Shown piece by piece: positions 8,001-15,798 of a DNA stretch of 64,000 nucleotides. Each line of letters opens with the position of its first letter. Positions within the stretch are counted from its first letter, which is position 1. The notes beneath the pieces are model-generated. The model had not been told where the DNA came from and ran no database searches. It saw nothing but the letters and a program-made list of their open reading frames with translations. This stretch comes from Streptomyces tuirus (GTDB lineage: Bacteria > Actinomycetota > Actinomycetes > Streptomycetales > Streptomycetaceae), in assembly GCF_014701095.1 (NCBI RefSeq), contig NZ_AP023439.1:5816001-5880000 (forward strand). Direction: 5' to 3'. Both the position numbers and the translations under genes were made by a program.

Positions 8001-10097
8001 GCGCCCGTAACGGCGGTAGACGTCAAGTCCTTCAGTCGAGCGTCCGGCCAGCACATGCCATCCCACGGCCGGCCCCAGGGCCGACGTGAATCCCGCCGCC
8101 CGGGCCTCGGCGTAGGCACGGGCCGCCCGCGGCGCATCGTGAAGGGCGACGGCGTCGATCAGTTCCGCCATGGCGGGTCTTTCGGCGAATGAACGGGGTA
8201 CCTTGCCCAGTCGTGGTTCCAGAGGGAGGATCCCGGCCTTGGCGGCGTACAAGGACAGGTGCTCGGGCGGCAGAGGCGGATGGCCGAGGTGGAACACCTT
8301 CTCGGCCCGGGTGTACTCGCCGCAGGACTGGAGCGCCTGTTCCAGCAGATGCCAGGTCATCGGGCGCAGCGCGGCCGCGAACCGCAGCTCGGAGCGTTCC
8401 AGCAGTTCGGCGGCTGCCCGGGGGTCGACCTGCAGCAGCTGCCGAGCAGTGCGGTGCACCGCCTCGTCGTCGCCGGACTGCGCGAGTTGGTGCAGGGCCT
8501 GCTGAGCCTCGGCCACTATCGCCGGGGTGGCGTCGAACCGCCTGCTGGCCAGGATCCGCGTCCTCAGGGCCTCGCTCGGATCGTCGACGACCGTGTCGGA
8601 GGCCCGCAGACGGGTGTCGAGAGTGCTTCCCGCAACGGTTTCGTGGTACGCGGACGTCGTCCCCGACGGAACAGAATCCTCAAGGGGTGGCGGCGGTGTT
8701 CCGGCAGGTCCGCCGGCCTGGCCCGCGGCCGGCCCCCTCTCCCGGGGCGCCGACCGGCCGAGGCGCTGCTCAACGGCGTTCAGATAGCGCGCGGCCGCAC
8801 GCAAGTCCCTGTCTTTGAGGTATCTTTCGGCGGTTCGCAGATCAAGGTCTTCTTCGGTCTGATCGCTCAGCGTTTCACGGCATGTCTCGAGTCGGCGGGC
8901 GAGATCCATCTCCTCCCGGGCCTCGGCGAGCATGTCGATCCCCTGCTCGGCGTCCTCCAGATCCCCGCGTGCCAGTGCCTCCATGACGAGAGAGCGCAGG
9001 GGGAGCAGATCCTCGGAACCCGGTCCTTCGCCGGGTGACGCCAGAGCCCGCGCCTGTTCCCGGAGTCCTTCCAGAGGCGCCAACGCCTCGTTCAACACAT
9101 GACGAGGGATGCCGGAATGCCGGACCACCAGGGCGACCCGGGGGCGGGCGAGCGGATCGGCCTCCTCGAGGACCCGCTGCGCCAGAAACGGCAGGAGGGA
9201 AGCTCCGTCGTCCGTACGCGGCGAGTCGATTTCGGACTGGTCCAGCGCTGCCGTGAGCACGGACGCGAGCGTCGCGTCGAGGCCGGTTCTGAACAGATCC
9301 TCCGGGCGGGGAATCCGCGGCGCTTCCCAGGGAAAGGCGTCCGCTAGTTCGAGCAACCGCTCAACCTGCGCGACCACCTCGGTCGTGGCCTTCACCAACT
9401 GCCGGTGGCGGAAGGACTGCTGGTCCTGCTGGAAACGTACGACCCCGGCGACCAAATCCTCCGGGCTGTGGGACAACAGCCCGTAGTCGTTAAGCCGACC
9501 GTCGGCCACGTCGCTGAGCAAGTTGGCAACTGGCTGGACGAACAGGCCTTGGGTGACGGCGCGGTCGGTCCCCGCCAAACTCTGGGTGAGATCGCGCAGC
9601 TTCTCGGCCTGCTTCCTCAGCAGGCCGGAACCGAGGGAGTTCAGCAGGGTCCCGGACGACGTGCCGTCAACCGTCTCCGCTAACTGGTGTGTCAAAGGCG
9701 CCGGGAGAGCCTGGACCGTACGGAACAGATCAGTACGGCCGCGCCCCTCCCACGCTTTCGACGACCAGTCCAGAAGCTGTGCCAGCGCCAGGTCGCCGGA
9801 CTCGAGTGCCGCTTCCGACAGCCACGACCCGAGCTCCGCACCCGGACCTCCGTCGACGATCCTTTCCGGCCGTTCGGCGGCGGCTGACGAAAGGATGGCG
9901 ATCCGGCGCTGCATCAGCACCACGAACGGAGCCGTCGCCCGGAGATGCTCGACAGGCCAGGGCGTCTCCCGCTCACGGTGGCTCGCGATGAAACGGACAA
10001 GCTGACGGGCTGTCTCCTGGGAGGTCCCGGCCACGGACGTCTCGAACGACCCGCTGCTCTGCACCGTCTTACACCCCCGTGATACCTGGCAAGTCAT
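1638..10097 (-). CDS. giant multidomain protein: TPR/helical repeats, AAA-type ATPase, kinase-like domain, C-terminal helical module
   Basis: 2819 residues. Residues 1 to about 1900 are mostly helical, with TPR-like repeats (for example AAWNIACAYAAVG and AAWNLGCAYAATG in repeated blocks) broken by Pro/Ser/Gly linkers. A beta-rich segment follows, then an ATPase with Walker A GSRRAGKTS near residue 2045 and Walker B LLIVVDEFQE. From about 2410 to 2650 is a protein-kinase fold: IAKYY supplies the lysine and HGDIRPANL the catalytic loop, but the DFG position reads GWG, so magnesium binding is probably lost and it may be a pseudokinase. Residues 2697-2819 form a charged helical module preceded by its own ribosome-binding site. 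An in-frame TTA codon lies at 9681-9683. The start could instead be the GTG at 10062-10064, which follows a GGGGG stretch. The architecture suggests a signalling or conflict-type NTPase; the function is inferred only. Confidence 0.8.
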   Translation of the reverse strand: MTCQVSRGCKTVQSSGSFETSVAGTSQETARQLVRFIASHRERETPWPVEHLRATAPFVVLMQRRIAILSSAAAERPERIVDGGPGAELGSWLSEAALESGDLALAQLLDWSSKAWEGRGRTDLFRTVQALPAPLTHQLAETVDGTSSGTLLNSLGSGLLRKQAEKLRDLTQSLAGTDRAVTQGLFVQPVANLLSDVADGRLNDYGLLSHSPEDLVAGVVRFQQDQQSFRHRQLVKATTEVVAQVERLLELADAFPWEAPRIPRPEDLFRTGLDATLASVLTAALDQSEIDSPRTDDGASLLPFLAQRVLEEADPLARPRVALVVRHSGIPRHVLNEALAPLEGLREQARALASPGEGPGSEDLLPLRSLVMEALARGDLEDAEQGIDMLAEAREEMDLARRLETCRETLSDQTEEDLDLRTAERYLKDRDLRAAARYLNAVEQRLGRSAPRERGPAAGQAGGPAGTPPPPLEDSVPSGTTSAYHETVAGSTLDTRLRASDTVVDDPSEALRTRILASRRFDATPAIVAEAQQALHQLAQSGDDEAVHRTARQLLQVDPRAAAELLERSELRFAAALRPMTWHLLEQALQSCGEYTRAEKVFHLGHPPLPPEHLSLYAAKAGILPLEPRLGKVPRSFAERPAMAELIDAVALHDAPRAARAYAEARAAGFTSALGPAVGWHVLAGRSTEGLDVYRRYGRRQYLNASAAWNIACAYAAVGLVGHAVESLKVMYRILPGKMSREQLDSVTSFCAQHGVQSPLAAAAPQPTVQHSAGGSQTSESLAKHLYESGRTEDAARLLEQVLGENASSPGAFLMLRICRESGDLARARAVITRIGETPGALVWRHYVELARTALDPRCLDTVVARNVLNQARALGAPDTWTGPLEQRLRAMTDSGSSSPAAGSGVVTTGTGDPKTAHGETLVFRTLEDRLRAGGLLDALWEARATSGQGGITISDIVSGLRNTQTPIPNGLPFAVLLEDVEGTGDDYLVREVSYWLLDGGRAGEAAELLQRCVSWTPPEKLPRMLLLRDRAAREAGMPNELLPKRPPRMREAGARQPAARRELKPRTATISGPVATEPGIRLAQQPPPGSTLDYIADAWAAAVRDHPVALANALGYLVLAGRPEDALHLHDQWADTLWLTAGAAWNLGCAYAATGQLHAAATTFEYCLRVLPRQPSPDQQAALDDFFTEIGRKVPEQTGLVSVRRRTIAQPDDARGSASSRPASSSPSVQHRSLAEAEVEAARLIAQCRSAPSVSAFRNAADAVRKAMRLGDVQEAGRYVPIMRELFSLTPDAATAAGLAMVLEAAQRPGPAWELLTEWIERTQANFELLAPAVRVARVLGRAQELRALLEPYHSNDAHFEFHLSLAKLSQQLGAREDLGRYAELALMSNPTCAEAAILRKAAGPLPSPGRAADRVVRDIVDQGLDRRQTVRRLKKEYKSTLDDLRVRALARFQPPTSPTALRNQLPGWAKEEAQDLLEAAANEEWELASDHALELVARKPRYARVSTVAAVCLINAERDEEARTVASLIGSRQDRQEVLVYLACARREYAEAVRLLSVSPVWYSDQDQLLAHAGLLTDREMADMPVAAVELLLLHARLDPRRSSTPAALAAVLADEAGERSLVAQALDLLRQPTPPPGDVLVDTALAAGTPEALNSGVQPLTEAQLQRVYEFLEDDPVRLHRFLSGKVRRSQGRAAQKEVTTRALLLGTACARRGQYRTAVAAFERALKSGAPHHTVCSRLAGAFEEAGLPDPHAYADQILAGRVAEAAAEPSEKLASLVSATKELLRSPKLGDHLKEVGDALAECAVGGLDAAVSRSLARCWQQQWQQFQARPTSRASAETLEDHTVETESRIRTGEALIPDLSEPLGVHAKATQDALRAVWDDYGRDQLLSGATSSEGSVTLRRSTATRLSNGPVELQLVVRAGRDLRDTKVTVLGHERSLGELKASNTVGCFLAVPASDRELTVELSGTPANGDETETALFTVQVKQLVRQEAVVSKFRPGEPAVPGMFVGRTSELERLRTVYADAHRHSVPSLVMMGSRRAGKTSIIHELMRMHSGAGGELLTPAEWRIPRALTVLVDGQETNPGSAPMLQQIANSVLDRIEDVYGRDLSGVELPGDNSVNFRRWWRRLRREVWPNEEIALLIVVDEFQELLNRYPNAQAKANDMGVLRALKLDGTLALLFSGSCTTEQLRQSLEGTLSQQDFSQPMRIGPLDRQATLQIVHQGFDNTVQVLASAAELVYDKTRGHPQHVHMMGKRLAELLEQLNRTVIDQQLVDEAGEWVRRQRQAVLDIADPYASGARIPDLFFKIDSELDTDPDELQVRRALTEEERRQLDDYLDYGLLVLEGNCLSWANGIVQGWLKEQSGPPEEDPDGMHPHERELRTAGYQVQDRISPSDKRSCVVVHRDDPSTKYIAKYYPEADRNVLREITRVLGGDAYEQMQGVPPRWEVRGSWLVYERVNGFSLGDHLVSTPSIDPVKAARWVLMACWTLQNVWENQRMSHGDIRPANLILSGDAQNDNREVFVVGWGYGCVSAGPEPRPLLTPQGSRYYRSAMGDGDIRGPEHDARALVAVLYELVHPEHQLPLKPDNSVDAEALVRDDLPGVPPAMQWLLKDALHPHSARRYRSPSDLAEALINALPAELGPREAPPGPSEVHLNEHAYKAMPVFPSPSPPPVINYVTASARSIQEDSMTDSSIKIERSTLQGNAIGHKSKAKVTNTSSVGPDATAEKQDLGKLVAELRAEIERIHDQMDGGDANDVVTTLERLEGEVQNEQPNPGRVARLAGFLRDTLETVAGAATAFTAATQIVEAVSG
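2007..2020 (-). promoter_or_regulatory. internal Shine-Dalgarno and start codon
   Basis: On the minus strand the order is AGGAGGA, CTCC, ATG, inside the long open frame and in phase with it. Such a perfect site is not expected by chance in the middle of a kinase-to-helix linker. Confidence 0.6.
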
Positions 10098-10788
10098 GCG
10101 TTACTCACGGAGTATCGAGGCTTTTCCGGGGTGCCTCCACTTCACGGGTGTCCCCGGATCCGCGTTGACACCGTTCTGTGACAAGGAGAGGACGGTCGGA
10201 GCCGTTACGGCCGGTGGTGATGGTCCCGGTGAGCCTTGCAGAGCGGCATCGATCCGGTGACGGCCTGGGTGCCCGCGACCTCCAGAGCCGCCGTTGGCGT
10301 GGTGTTCGAAGCCTCGACCTGCCGACCCAGGAGCGCCTGGATTTCCTGTCCTTCCCTCTTCTTTACAACTGCGGGCATGAAGCACCTGGCCGGCTGGCGC
10401 CCGGCCAGCTCAAGACCCAGAAACGAGGGCCCTGGACGCAACATCGCCCTGCTCTCATCGTCCCCAGGTCATCCGCCCGCACCGAGCGCGGCTGGGACGG
10501 CGTCCGGTACGAGCGTCTGTTCCCAGAGTCGCCCTAAGTCGCGCAGTTCCCTTGGACAGCGGGCATCGCCTACTCGCGGGGGCTGGCCGTCTCGGAGCAC
10601 GGCGGTTTGGCCGACGAGCCGGACCGTTCGCGTAGTCGGGTGCGGGTGCGAAGCGACTCGGGCCTGCGCCATCGAGATCGGTCCTGTTGACGCTGATCTG
10701 GTCGGCCGGTGTCTCAAAGTGCTCAGCACGGGATCACCGGGTCCTAGGGTCGGATGCGTCGTGTGATCTCGGAGGAGCCGGAACAGCT
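10098..10788. other. 691 bp without a supported gene
   Basis: Upstream region of the giant minus-strand gene and of the plus-strand SDR. Several overlapping frames are open here, but none has a recognisable domain, a convincing ribosome-binding site or conserved-looking composition. Base composition is slightly less GC-rich than the neighbours, for example around 10340-10375. It probably holds the divergent promoters of the two flanking genes and perhaps decayed coding DNA. Confidence 0.5.
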
Positions 10789-11622
10789 GTGACTGACGGA
10801 CGAGTTGTTGTCGTGACCGGTGGAGGCTCGGGCATCGGGGAGGCCACCGCTCGGCTGTTGCGCGAAGGAGGTCACCATGTGGTCGTCTCGGGCCGGCGGA
10901 GCGAGCCGTTGCGACGTCTCGAACGGGAGATCGGGGTGCTTGCGCACCCCTCCGATGTGAGGGACCCGGAGGCTGCCGACGGTCTTGTCCAGGCGGCCCT
11001 GGACGCGTACGGACGGCTCGACGGACTCGTGCTCAACGCGGGCATCGGGCGCGGTGGGACCGTGGGCGACCTGTCGTTGGAGGACTGGGACGAGGTGATG
11101 CGCACCAACGTCACCGGTCCGCTGCTGCTTCTGCGCGCTGCGATCCCGCACCTGCTGGAGGCGAGAGGGGCGGTGGTCGCCGTCGCTTCGGTGTCCGCCT
11201 TGCGCAACGGCGCGAGCAACGCCCCGTACGCCACGTCCAAGGCGGCCCTGCTTCAACTCTCCCGTTCCGTCGCCGTCGACTACGGGCGTCAGGGGGTGCG
11301 GGCCAACATCGTGTGCCCGAGCTGGGTGAGAAGCGAGATGGCCGACCGCCGCATGGCGCGCTTCGCGGCCGAGGCGGATCTGCGGGGTGAGGGCGTGGAC
11401 GGCGCTTATGAGGAGGTGACCGGACTTCTTCCCCTGGGGCGTCCGGGTGAGCCTCGTGAGATCGCGGAGACCATCGGCTGGCTGCTGTCCCCGGCGGCGT
11501 CCTATGTGAACGGAGCCGTGCTCACCGTCGACGGCGGGGCGACCGCCCTGGATCCCGGGACGCTGGCGTTCGACTTCCGTGTCGCGCCCCGCCACGACGA
11601 GGCGCCTGGCACTCCTCGGTAG
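10789..11622 (+). CDS. SDR family NAD(P)-dependent oxidoreductase
   Basis: 277-aa classical short-chain dehydrogenase/reductase, cytosolic, FabG-like. The start is the GTG at 10789, with GGAGGAG at 10771-10777; the longer frame upstream has no family similarity. Rossmann motif TGGGSGIG is at residues 10-17, the NAG motif (LNAGIG) is near residue 81, and catalytic Tyr147 and Lys151 lie in YATSK. A terminal NGAVLTVDGG strand is present. Residues 1-250 cover the full fold and the length is normal. The substrate cannot be read from sequence. The gene stands alone, convergent with the SARP gene downstream, so neighbours give no pathway. Confidence 0.85.
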   Translation: MTDGRVVVVTGGGSGIGEATARLLREGGHHVVVSGRRSEPLRRLEREIGVLAHPSDVRDPEAADGLVQAALDAYGRLDGLVLNAGIGRGGTVGDLSLEDWDEVMRTNVTGPLLLLRAAIPHLLEARGAVVAVASVSALRNGASNAPYATSKAALLQLSRSVAVDYGRQGVRANIVCPSWVRSEMADRRMARFAAEADLRGEGVDGAYEEVTGLLPLGRPGEPREIAETIGWLLSPAASYVNGAVLTVDGGATALDPGTLAFDFRVAPRHDEAPGTPR

Positions 11623-11984
11623 CGGCCCGGACCCGCGACCGCCGTGCCGCCCGCCCGTCACTCGCGGTGGGTCGGTGCTCCCGCGTCGACGGGCTCGTCG
11701 TGCCAGGGCAGCGCGTCCGTCATCGACGGCCATGTCCGGGCGATCCCCAGCGGGGTCGCGGGGCCGCCGTGCTCCACGCCTGGCAAGGGGCGGGGGACGG
11801 GGGCGCATCCACGAGCTTGGCCGTCGGGCCTGGCTCAGTGCGCCGTCCAGTGCGGCGTCGGCGAGGCGACAGGCGCCAGGTGACGCGCAGGGCGCTCCGT
11901 GACTGGAGGGGAACGGGAGCCCTCAGTGGATCAGTTGGCACCTTTTCATCCGCCGAGTACGGGGCGGCCCGGCCGTTCGTGGCC
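11623..11984. other. 362 bp without a supported gene
   Basis: Lies between the convergent ends of the SDR gene and the SARP gene. Open frames on both strands are arginine- and proline-rich and look like shadows. No clear terminator hairpin and no repeat were seen. Confidence 0.5.
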
Positions 11985-14900
11985 TCACGGTGCCTGAGAG
12001 TGGGTCTCCGCCAGGGCTTCCGTCTCGTGCGTGCGGCGGGTGCCGGCGGTGAACTCGTGCGTGTACGTCGCCTCGCCCATCGTCGTGCGCAGGCGGGCCG
12101 TGATGCGTTCCACGTCGCCCCGTTCCGCCGGGGGGTGCGGGGCGCCCGCGCGTTCCCGGGTCGCCGCCGCCGTGCCGAGGAGGCGGGTCGCGCGGTGCGG
12201 GGCGCCTGCCAGGGAGTAGGCACCGGCCAGGCCTTCGAGGGCCAGGGCGACCGAGCGGGGGTCCTTGGTCGTCGCGGCGGCGGCGAGGCCGTCCCGGTGG
12301 TGGGCCAGGGCCCGGTCGGCGTCGCCGCGCTGTTCGGCGATGAAGCCCAGTTCGGCCAGGACCAGCGCGAGGCCGGGGCCGTCACCGCGGCGGCGGTTCC
12401 AGGCGAGCCAGGGACGCAGCCACTCCTCGGCGGTGTCGAGGCTGCCCTGGCGGCGGGCGCTCAGCGCCAGGCCCAGCGCGGCGAACTGCTCGGCCGGCTG
12501 GTTGCCCTGCCCGACCGCGATCCGCAGGGCGCGGGTGTGCAGGTCGTCGGCCTCGTCGTAGCGCTGGGTGAGCAGGGCGATCCTGCCGAGACCCGACAGT
12601 TTCGTAGACATCTCGGGCCAGGCCTCCAGGGCCTGGGCGATCCGCAGGCTCTCCCGGTGCAGCTGGGCCGCGAGGTCGTAGTCGCCGTTGATCTCGGCGA
12701 GCCTGCCGAGCACGTCCGTCGTCTTCAACCGGCCCCATAGATCGCCCAGTTCCGCGAAGTGGGCGCGGGCCTCCTCGGCGTTGCCGCGCAGCGACTCCAG
12801 GTCACCGCGGGCCAGGGCGAAGCACGCGCGGGTGGTCAGCGCGGCGGCGGTGCCCCACGCGTCGCGCAGGGTACGGAAGCGGACCAGGACGCGCTCGACC
12901 CGCTGCTCGCCCTTGGCCAGGGCCCCCACCGTCCACTGCGCGTGCGCCAGGAACCACTGCGCTCTGGCCGACTCCACGGTGGACTCGGGCGGGTCCTCCT
13001 CCAGGACGGCGCACTCCCGCTCGTGCTCGCCGAGCAGCAGCCGGATGCCCGTGTACCAGAACTCCGCCTCCATACGCTCCTCGGGCGCGGCCTCGCCCGC
13101 CGTGTCCAGGGCCGTGGCCAGCGCCCTGCGGGCCTCGCCGAGCCGGCCGCGGACGTACCAGTACCAGGTCAGCGAGTTGACCAGGCGCAGTGCCTCCTGC
13201 GCGGCCCCGGCCCGGTCGGCCTCGGCCAGCGCGCGCTGCACATTGGCCGCCTCCAGGTCCAGGTACTGGAACCAGCGGGACTGCTCCCGTTCGTGCAGAT
13301 GCGGCCGGGCCCGCTCGGCGAGGCGGACGCAGTGGCGCAGGTGACGGGCGGCGGTCGCGGCGTGCTCACCGGACTCGGCGAGCTTGTCACGCGCGTAGAC
13401 CGCGACCGACTCCAGCAGCCGGTAGCGCGGGCCCTGCGGTCCCTCGGTGCGGACGGCCAGCGAGCGCTCCACGAGCAGGCTCAGCGCGTCGAGGACCTCG
13501 GCGGGGGACACGCCGCCGCCGGAGCACACCTCCTCCGCGGCCCGCGGCCCGCACCCCTCGCCGAACACCGACAGCCTGCGCAGCACGGTCCGTTCGCGCT
13601 CGTCGAGCAGCCCCCAGCTCCAGTCCAGCGTGGCCTGCAGTGTCCGGTGGCGCGACGGGGCGTCCCGGTAACCGTTGTTGAGCACTTTGAAGCGGTCGTC
13701 GAGCCGGTCGTGCAGCTCCCGGATGCCCAGCGACCGCACGCGCGTGGCGGCCAGTTCCAGAGCGAGCGGGATGCCGTCGAGACGCCGGCACACGTCGGCG
13801 ACCAGGGGGGCGGTGGTGGCGTCGAGCACGAAGTCGGGGTCCGTCGCCCGGGTCCGGTCCACGAAGAGACGTACGGCGCCCGCACCCGCCAGTGCGTCCA
13901 GGTCCGGATGGCCGTCCTCCGGGGGCAGCGACAGCGGCGTCACCGGGTACACCGTCTCGTCCCGCGTGCGCAGGGGTTCCTGGCTGGTCGTCAGGATGTG
14001 CAGGTGGGGGGCCCGGCCCAGCAGCAGGCCCGCCAGCCGCGCGACGCCCTCCACGACGTGTTCGCAGTTGTCCAGCACGAGCAGCAGACGTCGCCCGGCC
14101 AGGGCGTTCGCCAGACGGTCCGCCGGGCCCCTGGCGTCGTCGTCCGAGGTGTTCTCCCGGATGCCCAGCGTCGCCATCACCTGCTCGGCCAGCGCCTCCG
14201 CACCGGCGAACCGCTCCAGGCCCCCGGCGTCCGCCAGCTCCACGAGCCAGGTGCCCCCGCCGAACGCGCCCGCCAGACTCTCCGCCGTCGCCTGAGCGAG
14301 CCGGGTCTTGCCGACGCCGCCCGGGCCGGTGAGCGTCACCAGGCGCCGCTGTAAGAGCAGGGCCCGGACCGCCCGCAGATCCTGCTCGCGGCCCACCAGA
14401 GGCGAGGCCGAACCGGCGGGACCCGGACCCGCATGCGCCCCGGCGGGTCCGGGTCCCGCACTCACCTGCGACCCGGCGGCGGACGGCGCCGGCGGCTCCG
14501 GTCTCGCCAGGAGCGGGTCGTGGCGCAGGACGGCCCGCTGCAGCGCCTCCAGGGACGGGCCGGGGGTCAGCCCCAGCTCCTCGTCGAGCCGGCGCCGCAG
14601 ATCGTTGAAGCAGTCGAGTGCGTCGGAGGAACGCCCCGCCTGGTACAGCGCCCACATCAGCGCGCCCCGCAGCCCCTCGCGCAGCGGATGCTGCTCCACC
14701 AGCTCCGTCAGCTCGCCCACCAGCAGGCTGTGCTCACCCAACTCCAGCCGCACCGCGGCCTGTTCCTCCACCGCCGTCAGGCGGTCCTCCTCCAGGCTCG
14801 CCGCGGCCGGCCGCAGGGACGGCTGGTCGGCGAACTCGGCGAAGGCCGGCCCGCGCCACAGCGCCAGCGCCTCGGTGTACAGCGCCGCCCGTGTCACCGG

Positions 14901-15257
14901 GTCCGCGCCGGACCTGGCCCGGGTGACCAGTTCGCGGAACCGGCCGGCGTCGAGCGCCGCGGCCGGGACGTCCAGGACGTAACCGGGCGGCCGGTGCGCG
15001 ATCAGTTCACGGCCGCCCGCCTGCGCGTCCTCCAACACCCGCCGTAACTGGGAGACTTTGGCCTGGAGCGACGCCGTCGGCCGGGCCGTGAACGTCGAGC
15101 CGCCCCACAGGTCCTCGATGAGCCGCGCCGCCGGGACGACCTGCCCGTGGTGGGCGAGCAGATCGGCGAGGAGCATGCGCACCTTGACTTCGGGGACCCG
15201 CACGACACGACTCCCGTCCGTGCGCACCTCCAGCGGCCCCAGCACCCCGAATTCCAT
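11985..15257 (-). CDS. SARP/AfsR-type transcriptional regulator with NB-ARC and TPR domains
   Basis: 1090 residues starting at the ATG at 15255-15257, which gives the family's standard beginning (MEFGVLGPLEVRTDG); the longer frame upstream is shadow. Residues 1-90 are the OmpR-like winged-helix DNA-binding domain and about 95-240 the bacterial transcriptional activation domain. Next comes an NB-ARC ATPase with Walker A GPGGVGKT near residue 313 and Walker B LLLVLDNCEH, and from about 600 a long TPR array. This matches large cluster-situated SARP or AfsR-like activators. Two in-frame TTA codons (Leu71 at 15045-15047, Leu302 at 14352-14354) predict dependence on the bldA tRNA, so expression is probably tied to development. 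It is transcribed away from a flavin-reductase fragment and an imine-reductase-like gene, which are candidate targets. Confidence 0.88.
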   Translation of the reverse strand: MEFGVLGPLEVRTDGSRVVRVPEVKVRMLLADLLAHHGQVVPAARLIEDLWGGSTFTARPTASLQAKVSQLRRVLEDAQAGGRELIAHRPPGYVLDVPAAALDAGRFRELVTRARSGADPVTRAALYTEALALWRGPAFAEFADQPSLRPAAASLEEDRLTAVEEQAAVRLELGEHSLLVGELTELVEQHPLREGLRGALMWALYQAGRSSDALDCFNDLRRRLDEELGLTPGPSLEALQRAVLRHDPLLARPEPPAPSAAGSQVSAGPGPAGAHAGPGPAGSASPLVGREQDLRAVRALLLQRRLVTLTGPGGVGKTRLAQATAESLAGAFGGGTWLVELADAGGLERFAGAEALAEQVMATLGIRENTSDDDARGPADRLANALAGRRLLLVLDNCEHVVEGVARLAGLLLGRAPHLHILTTSQEPLRTRDETVYPVTPLSLPPEDGHPDLDALAGAGAVRLFVDRTRATDPDFVLDATTAPLVADVCRRLDGIPLALELAATRVRSLGIRELHDRLDDRFKVLNNGYRDAPSRHRTLQATLDWSWGLLDERERTVLRRLSVFGEGCGPRAAEEVCSGGGVSPAEVLDALSLLVERSLAVRTEGPQGPRYRLLESVAVYARDKLAESGEHAATAARHLRHCVRLAERARPHLHEREQSRWFQYLDLEAANVQRALAEADRAGAAQEALRLVNSLTWYWYVRGRLGEARRALATALDTAGEAAPEERMEAEFWYTGIRLLLGEHERECAVLEEDPPESTVESARAQWFLAHAQWTVGALAKGEQRVERVLVRFRTLRDAWGTAAALTTRACFALARGDLESLRGNAEEARAHFAELGDLWGRLKTTDVLGRLAEINGDYDLAAQLHRESLRIAQALEAWPEMSTKLSGLGRIALLTQRYDEADDLHTRALRIAVGQGNQPAEQFAALGLALSARRQGSLDTAEEWLRPWLAWNRRRGDGPGLALVLAELGFIAEQRGDADRALAHHRDGLAAAATTKDPRSVALALEGLAGAYSLAGAPHRATRLLGTAAATRERAGAPHPPAERGDVERITARLRTTMGEATYTHEFTAGTRRTHETEALAETHSQAP

Positions 15258-15432
15258 GATCTCAGCGTAACCGGCCGACGACCGGCGCGACGTGGGACGA
15301 AAAGGGCTCGGCCACCGGCGCCGAAGAGCACCCCCGCAGCATGTCCGAAGTCGTCCGAAGCGAATCCGAAGGAGCGAATGCCAGGGTTCCCCGAGGAACG
15401 CGGTTCGGCGCCGGGGCGGAAGGCGGGGGCAG

Positions 15433-15708
15433 GTGGCCGAGAGGGAACGACTGCGGCTGGTGATCATCATCGGCAGCATCAGGAAAGGCCGGTTCGGGCA
15501 CGTCGCGGCGGAATGGCCGGCCTCGCGGGCCCGGTTGCGGCCCGACTTCGGCGTGGACGTCATAGACCTCGCCACGGCCTGGCTGCCCGACGTGATGTAC
15601 GCCGACCCCTCGGCGCCCCGGCCCCAGGCCGTCAAGGACCTCGCGCCCTCGCTGCGGGCGGCCGACGCGTTCGTGGTGGTCACCCACATCAGCGCCGTCT
15701 TCCTCTGA
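15433..15708 (+). pseudogene. truncated NAD(P)H-dependent FMN reductase
   Basis: From the GTG at 15433 (G-rich ribosome-binding site just upstream) the frame encodes 91 residues. LVIIIGSIRKGRFG is the usual flavodoxin-like phosphate-binding start of this family, followed by the AWLPDVMYADPSAP and ADAFVVVTH segments. Normally the text continues with the PEYN signature and about 80 more residues; here it breaks after VVTHIS and stops. The flavin-binding second half is therefore absent, through a deletion or frameshift near 15690. It probably makes no active enzyme. It lies between the divergent SARP gene and a dehydrogenase. Confidence 0.65.
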
Positions 15709-15798
15709 GTCGACGCCCCGGACCAGCCCTTTTCACCGGCGCGCGCCCCGCGTGCCGCCTCGCTCAGCACACCACTTTCGTACTGGAGGAACTGATTC

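Noticed and set aside
10178..10766. Overlapping plus-strand frames between the giant gene and the SDR
   Set aside because: No domain, no ribosome-binding site and arginine/serine-rich composition of shadow frames.
12759..14354. 531-aa plus-strand frame antisense to the SARP gene
   Set aside because: Gln/Arg/Val-rich mirror frame without recognisable motifs.
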